From NCBI GenBank assembly GCA_964487445.1, contig CAZAQG010000089.1, positions 1-8,638 on the forward strand: a stretch of DNA of 8,638 nucleotides, read 5' to 3'. The notes under the pieces were generated by a model, which saw nothing but the letters and a program-made list of their open reading frames with translations, searched no databases and was not told where the DNA came from. This document shows, in pieces, positions 5,094 through 8,638 of the stretch. Source of the DNA: BMS3Abin12 sp964487445 (lineage in GTDB: Bacteria; Pseudomonadota; Gammaproteobacteria; 21-64-14). A program made the translations under genes and the position numbers. The first letter of the stretch is position 1; every line of letters starts with the position of its first letter.

Positions 5094-5339
5094 TCAACGC
5101 GCGGACGTGTCGGGGGTCTCCTGCTCGGAGGTCGGGCGATAGAAGGCCGGTCCCGGTGCGACCTTCGCGGTTCTGAGCATCGTGGCCAGCGGGCAGAAGC
5201 CGGTGAAGGCCGACTGCAGGAGGTTCAGACCCACGAAGGCGGTCAGGAGATACCACCACGGCGTCCAGAAATACCCCAGTGCGAGGCTCAGGCACACCAT
5301 GAAACCGGCAAAGCCGATGACGATTCGGTCGATGTTCAC
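5094..5339 (-). CDS. YgaP-like two-helix inner membrane protein (DUF2892)
   Basis: This small 81-residue membrane protein begins MNIDRIVIGFAGFMV, typical of the DUF2892/YgaP transmembrane family. Two hydrophobic helices are visible at about residues 6-24 and 28-47, joined by GYFWTPWW. The second runs into the conserved NLLQSAFTGFCP motif, whose cysteine is C49; C16 lies in the first helix. The tail after about 62 is polar. In E. coli YgaP this domain follows a rhodanese domain; here it stands alone, which is common. The start is GTG at 5339, supported by GGGAGG 8 bases upstream (5348-5353). It lies downstream of and in the same direction as the SNF2-type gene, 282 bases away, so co-transcription is uncertain. 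Exact function unknown; a link to sulfur or thiol handling is only a family-level guess. Confidence 0.87.
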   Translation of the reverse strand: MNIDRIVIGFAGFMVCLSLALGYFWTPWWYLLTAFVGLNLLQSAFTGFCPLATMLRTAKVAPGPAFYRPTSEQETPDTSAR

Positions 5340-5580
5340 GTCGGAAGCCTCCCAAGCGGTTACGCGATGCTGGCAATATGGGGGCGCACCGCCGAGGACT
5401 CAACGCCCGGGGGCGCAGAGGGCCGCGCACGCAGCCGCCCGGGATGGCCCCCCGCGGCGTCTATCCCATCAGGCGCCACAGCGCACTCACCGGCAATGCC
5501 GCATGGCGTTTCCCGAAGGATACCGGCCGCGCTCCTGAATACAGTACGATTCCGCGGCCGACCCGGGCGGGACTCCCGTC

Positions 5581-5605
5581 GCCGAGGCGCCGATTCCGCC
5601 TCTGC
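5581..5605 (-). terminator. Hairpin after the SNF2-type gene
   Basis: Arms GAGGCG/CGCCTC (5584-5589 with 5597-5602) surround a 7-base loop and extend by a GC pair beyond one mismatch. This lies about 17 bases past the minus-strand stop at 5622. There is no U-tract, so it is at best a weak or rho-assisted end. The remainder of 5340-5621 shows no gene. Confidence 0.3.
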
Positions 5606-5621
5606 TCCCGGTAAATCGAAA

Positions 5622-8456
5622 TCAGTCACCGCGACCGGTTTCCGGCTCCAGTGCCGTAGCGCCGTGCGCCAGCAGCCTGCGGCCCTGTTCGAGCAGGGCG
5701 CGTGCCGCATTCTCCCCGCAGTCGTCGGTGCCTGCGCGCAGGCGCGCGACGAGCGCAGGTGCGTCCTCGGGAACCAAGCCCTCGCCCGCGAGCCGGGACG
5801 CGACGAAACCGATCGGGATTTCCCCCGTCTCGGGCTCACCGAGTGAGCCGGCCAGGGATTGCAGGGCGATCTCGACGGCCTCGGTCAGGGGCGCAAGCGC
5901 CTCGACGGTGAAACCTCCGTCGGCCAGTACGGCGGCCATCCGTTGTTTGCGTTGCGCCGTAGCGAAGCGCCGCCGCGCCCCTTCCAGTCGCTCCGAGGCC
6001 GCCGCCGCGTCCTCGGCAGCCGACGAGAGCGATCGATGCAGGGTCCGGACCCCGTCTGCGGGCACACTCAAGATCCCCGCGGCGATCAAGCGCTGGATGG
6101 TCTCGAACGTGTCCCGGTCCAGGACCTCCAGCCGGTGCGGCTGCTCCGGGAACTGTTCGGCGATGCGCCGTTCGACGGACTGGCGCATTGCCGAGTCGGG
6201 TTGGTCGGCAACGATCACGAGCGTACGTCGGTCGGCATCCCCGTAGACCTCCACCAGATCGACGCCGTCCTTCCAGCGGTCCACGATCTCCTCCCCCAGG
6301 CGTACGTACGGATCGCCCGCAGACGCGGCGGCGCGCGCCGGTTGGGGCGCCGCGGGCGCCTCGCCCACCAGCGACTCGATCCGTTCCAGGAGGGCGGCCC
6401 GCCCGGAAGGCAGGGCCATTTCCTTGATGGAGCCGCCCCCGTCCACCACCGCTTGGGCCAAGTCGCGCTTCTGCTCCAGCAGGTCCATCATGCGGTGCTC
6501 GATGGAGTGCTCGCACACCAGGTTGATGACCTGCACCGTGCGTTTCTGGTGCTTGCGCCAAGCGCGCGCGATGCGCTGCTCCAACTTTGCCGGGTTCCAG
6601 GGCAGGTCGAGATTGATGACCACGTCGGCGTTCTGGAGGTTGAGGCCGAGGCTGCCCGAATCCGTGGAGAGAAACAGCCGGCATTCGGGATCCTCCTTGA
6701 AGCGCCGGATCTCCAAGCGGCGCTTGCGCTGCGGCACCTTGCCGGTGTGCCATGCGTGGGCCAGGCCCAACTTCCCGCTCAGATCCCGCACCAGCTGCAG
6801 CATCCGCTCCCACTCGGAGAAGATGAGGATCTTGTGGTCGCCGTCCTCAACCAATTCCCGCAGAATCCTTTCCAACTCCCGCACCTTGGGCGAGATACGG
6901 CAGGTTTGGTCGAGGATGTAGGGTGTGTCGCACAGCATGCGCATACAGGCGAGGTAGCGCTGCAAGCGATCCATCTCCTCCTTCGTCAAAGGACGGCGCC
7001 GCGCCAGCGCGGCGAGGCGCGTGACGTAGGTCTGGTAGGGCTCGTAGCGCTCGGCCTGCTCCGGGTGCATGGAAACGAAGTAGGTGTTGACCGTACGGCC
7101 CGGGAGCTGGCCTTCCACTTCCTCTTTGCGCCGGCGCAGCATGATCGGGCGCACCCGGCGGTGCAACACGTCGAGGTTGCGGTAGCCGGTGGGCCGGCCG
7201 CGTTCATCCAACTGGTAGAAGTCGCGGTTGAAACGGAACAACGGCCCGAAAATCACCGGATCCAGGAACTCCACGATGGAGTACAACTCATCGATGCGGT
7301 TCTCGAGCGGCGTCCCGGTGAGCACGAAGGCGTAGCGGCTGCTCAGGCGCTTCACGGCCTGAGCGGTGCGGGTCTGCCAGTTCTTGATGCGCTGCGCCTC
7401 GTCGAGGATGATCACGTCCGGCGCCAACACTTCATTCATCTCGCCCAGGTCCGGGCGGACCTGCTCGTAGTTGGCGAGGTAGAAGAAGGACGCCTCGCGG
7501 TACTGACGCAGGCGGGCGCGGCGCGGCCCCTGGATGATCAGGGACGCCAGCCCGGTGAACTTCGCGATCTGTTCCTCCCACTCGCCCTTGAGCGAGGCGG
7601 GGGCGACGACCAGCACCCGGCGTATGCCGTACAGCCGGCGCAGCAGCTCACAGGCGGCGATCGCCTGCACCGTCTTGCCCAGGCCCATTTCATCGGCCAG
7701 CAGCGCTCGGCCGGTAAAGGCCAAGTGGAGCATGCCCTGCTGCTGGTACGGGTAGAGTGGAAGTTCGACGACATCCGGATTTTGCCTCCCGGCCGCCACG
7801 TCCGCCTCGAAGGCCTGCCGCGCCAGGCGCCGCTCGGCTTCGTGGCGCCGTTCCGCCAGCCAGGGGGTCAGATGCCGCGAGAGCCGAATCCTTGCACGAA
7901 TCCGGGCGTGTGCACCGGCGATCGCCCGTTCGAGCGCCGGGAGGGTGTCCAGGAGATCCGGCGACAGCTCGCCATTTTCGAGGAAGAAGGGGGCGAGCAA
8001 GTCCCTCGCCCGGGAGCGCGGGCGCACCCCGCGGGGCCATTGAATCCTGATCGTGCCGTCCCGCCGGTCCGGATAGATCTCGATGTGCCCGCCGCCCTGG
8101 ATCGCGGCCGCCCGGAAGCGGCGCTTGCGACCCCGCTCGAGCCGGTACAGGACCGCTTCGATGTGCTTGCAGGTGCCGAGGCCGTTGACCCGATGGTCCG
8201 GACACTCGCACGAGTTGACGTGTTCGGTCAGCGAGCGGATCTCGACTCGATAACTGCCGCCTCCGTCCGATCGGGCGAGAAAGGTGCCGAAGAACGGCCG
8301 GCCCGTTTCCAGTGCCTCGACGTGGATCGCCTCCTCGCGCCCGCGCAGACGCCGCCGCTCGATCTCCTCGGCATCCGTCGACAACCAGCCCCGGAAGCGC
8401 GGTCGGGCGCGGGTCTCGTCCTTGCTTTTTCGAGCGACCTTCTTGCTGACCACCAT
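5622..8456 (-). CDS. SWIM zinc-finger SNF2-family helicase/ATPase with C-terminal extension
   Basis: This 944-residue protein is a DNA-dependent ATPase of the SWI2/SNF2 (HepA-like) class, presumably moving on DNA or remodelling protein-DNA complexes. An N-terminal SWIM zinc finger (C83, C85, C96, H98; C-E-C then GTCKH) precedes the motor. RecA-like lobe 1 has YPYQQQGM (235-242), Walker A DEMGLGKT (255-262), DEAQ as motif II (352-355) and TGTPLEN (380-386). Lobe 2 has ILIFSEWE (543-550), STDSGSLGLNLQ (597-608) and motif VI QRIARAWRKHQ (627-637), a variant of the classical QRIGRAHRIGQ that keeps the arginines. Residues about 716-944 form an extension that I do not recognise with certainty. I chose ATG 8456: it has GGAGG 10 bases upstream and a promoter just beyond. 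An in-frame start at 8609 lies upstream of that promoter. Confidence 0.92.
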   Translation of the reverse strand: MVVSKKVARKSKDETRARPRFRGWLSTDAEEIERRRLRGREEAIHVEALETGRPFFGTFLARSDGGGSYRVEIRSLTEHVNSCECPDHRVNGLGTCKHIEAVLYRLERGRKRRFRAAAIQGGGHIEIYPDRRDGTIRIQWPRGVRPRSRARDLLAPFFLENGELSPDLLDTLPALERAIAGAHARIRARIRLSRHLTPWLAERRHEAERRLARQAFEADVAAGRQNPDVVELPLYPYQQQGMLHLAFTGRALLADEMGLGKTVQAIAACELLRRLYGIRRVLVVAPASLKGEWEEQIAKFTGLASLIIQGPRRARLRQYREASFFYLANYEQVRPDLGEMNEVLAPDVIILDEAQRIKNWQTRTAQAVKRLSSRYAFVLTGTPLENRIDELYSIVEFLDPVIFGPLFRFNRDFYQLDERGRPTGYRNLDVLHRRVRPIMLRRRKEEVEGQLPGRTVNTYFVSMHPEQAERYEPYQTYVTRLAALARRRPLTKEEMDRLQRYLACMRMLCDTPYILDQTCRISPKVRELERILRELVEDGDHKILIFSEWERMLQLVRDLSGKLGLAHAWHTGKVPQRKRRLEIRRFKEDPECRLFLSTDSGSLGLNLQNADVVINLDLPWNPAKLEQRIARAWRKHQKRTVQVINLVCEHSIEHRMMDLLEQKRDLAQAVVDGGGSIKEMALPSGRAALLERIESLVGEAPAAPQPARAAASAGDPYVRLGEEIVDRWKDGVDLVEVYGDADRRTLVIVADQPDSAMRQSVERRIAEQFPEQPHRLEVLDRDTFETIQRLIAAGILSVPADGVRTLHRSLSSAAEDAAAASERLEGARRRFATAQRKQRMAAVLADGGFTVEALAPLTEAVEIALQSLAGSLGEPETGEIPIGFVASRLAGEGLVPEDAPALVARLRAGTDDCGENAARALLEQGRRLLAHGATALEPETGRGD

Positions 8457-8492
8457 TGAAGAACTTCCTCCGTTGACTCGCATCCCGGGCCC

Positions 8493-8517
8493 ATTATACG
8501 AACTGCATGCGAACTGC
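8493..8517 (-). promoter_or_regulatory. Promoter of the SNF2-type gene with phased direct repeat
   Basis: On the minus strand a perfect TATAAT (8498 down to 8493) would start transcription near 8486, about 30 bases before ATG 8456. No good -35 is present (AGGCGC at the 17-base spacing). Instead the spacer and -35 area carry two identical 8-mers, CGAACTGC on + at 8499-8506 and 8510-8517, exactly 11 bases apart. That is the layout of an activator or repressor site on one helical face. The remaining sequence to 8638 holds nothing I can identify. Confidence 0.5.
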
Positions 8518-8638
8518 GCCTTTCGGGGGAGAGTGGATCCGCGGTACGGGGCACGACGCCGGACTCGCCGTCCGTTGCGCCCGCGCCGAGGAGTTGCGCT
8601 CGTCGGCAAGTCGACGTCGGACGATGGAAGCGAATACC

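Noticed and set aside
4936..5430. 164-codon minus-strand frame over the DUF2892 gene and the higB remnant
   Set aside because: Its C-terminus resembles the antisense of higB only because the DNA is duplicated there; the DUF2892 frame is the real gene.
5859..8459. 866-codon open frame on + across the SNF2 gene
   Set aside because: It is the antisense of a gene with all SNF2 and SWIM motifs. The long frame is a GC-rich codon-usage shadow and its protein resembles no family.
8457..8609. Extended start of the SNF2 protein at 8609
   Set aside because: It would lie upstream of the TATAAT promoter and adds Arg-rich sequence without homology; ATG 8456 has a GGAGG site.

Overview
This is a GC-rich chromosomal window. 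Its gene families and its GTAGCCCGGAT...ATCCGGGCTAC palindromic repeats (REP/BIME-like) suggest a gammaproteobacterium, possibly an environmental or Chromatiales-like lineage. I cannot name the species. No tRNA, rRNA, CRISPR array, prophage or intact transposase gene was seen.

Layout. (1) At 1-1143 the left edge holds the 3' end of a drug-type ABC transporter ATPase gene, followed by its ABC-2 permease with a GTGA stop/start overlap, both on +. (2) At 1144-1485 there is a decayed stretch: a 47-codon 3' remnant of a VapC-type PIN toxin, preceded by a GGGGTCAGGCTTGAC mobile-element-like scar and followed by two small hairpins. (3) At 1486-2790 (-) lies an RhlE-type DEAD-box RNA helicase with a basic tail. 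(4) At 2791-3277 there is a gene-poor spacer with a near-palindrome and a distant inverted copy of part of it. (5) At 3278-3865 (-) is a small winged-helix protein of the RQC-minor-1 type. (6) At 3933-5001 is a REP-bracketed HigB/HigA toxin-antitoxin module on +. Two 92-bp REP elements in opposite orientation flank it. A direct repeat made of REP half, linker, operator and the first 12 codons of higB also brackets it, so a truncated second copy of higB sits downstream of higA. (7) At 5094-5339 (-) is a small two-helix membrane protein (DUF2892/YgaP-like). (8) At 5622-8456 (-) is a large SWIM zinc-finger/SNF2-family ATPase with an uncharacterised C-terminal extension and a good TATAAT promoter preceded by a helically phased direct repeat.

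How the genes relate. The two ABC genes are one translationally coupled exporter operon. higB and higA are one autoregulated operon, whose predicted promoter lies inside the operator and gives an essentially leaderless toxin mRNA. Three proteins on the minus strand act on nucleic acids (RhlE, RQC winged helix, SWIM-SNF2). They are separate transcription units, so a shared system is only a hypothesis.

The most noteworthy region is 3933-5001: a toxin-antitoxin cassette embedded in REP repeats and flanked by a partial tandem duplicate, whose toxin has unusual residues at positions that are normally catalytic. The next most interesting items are the SNF2 protein's C-terminal extension and the VapC fossil.
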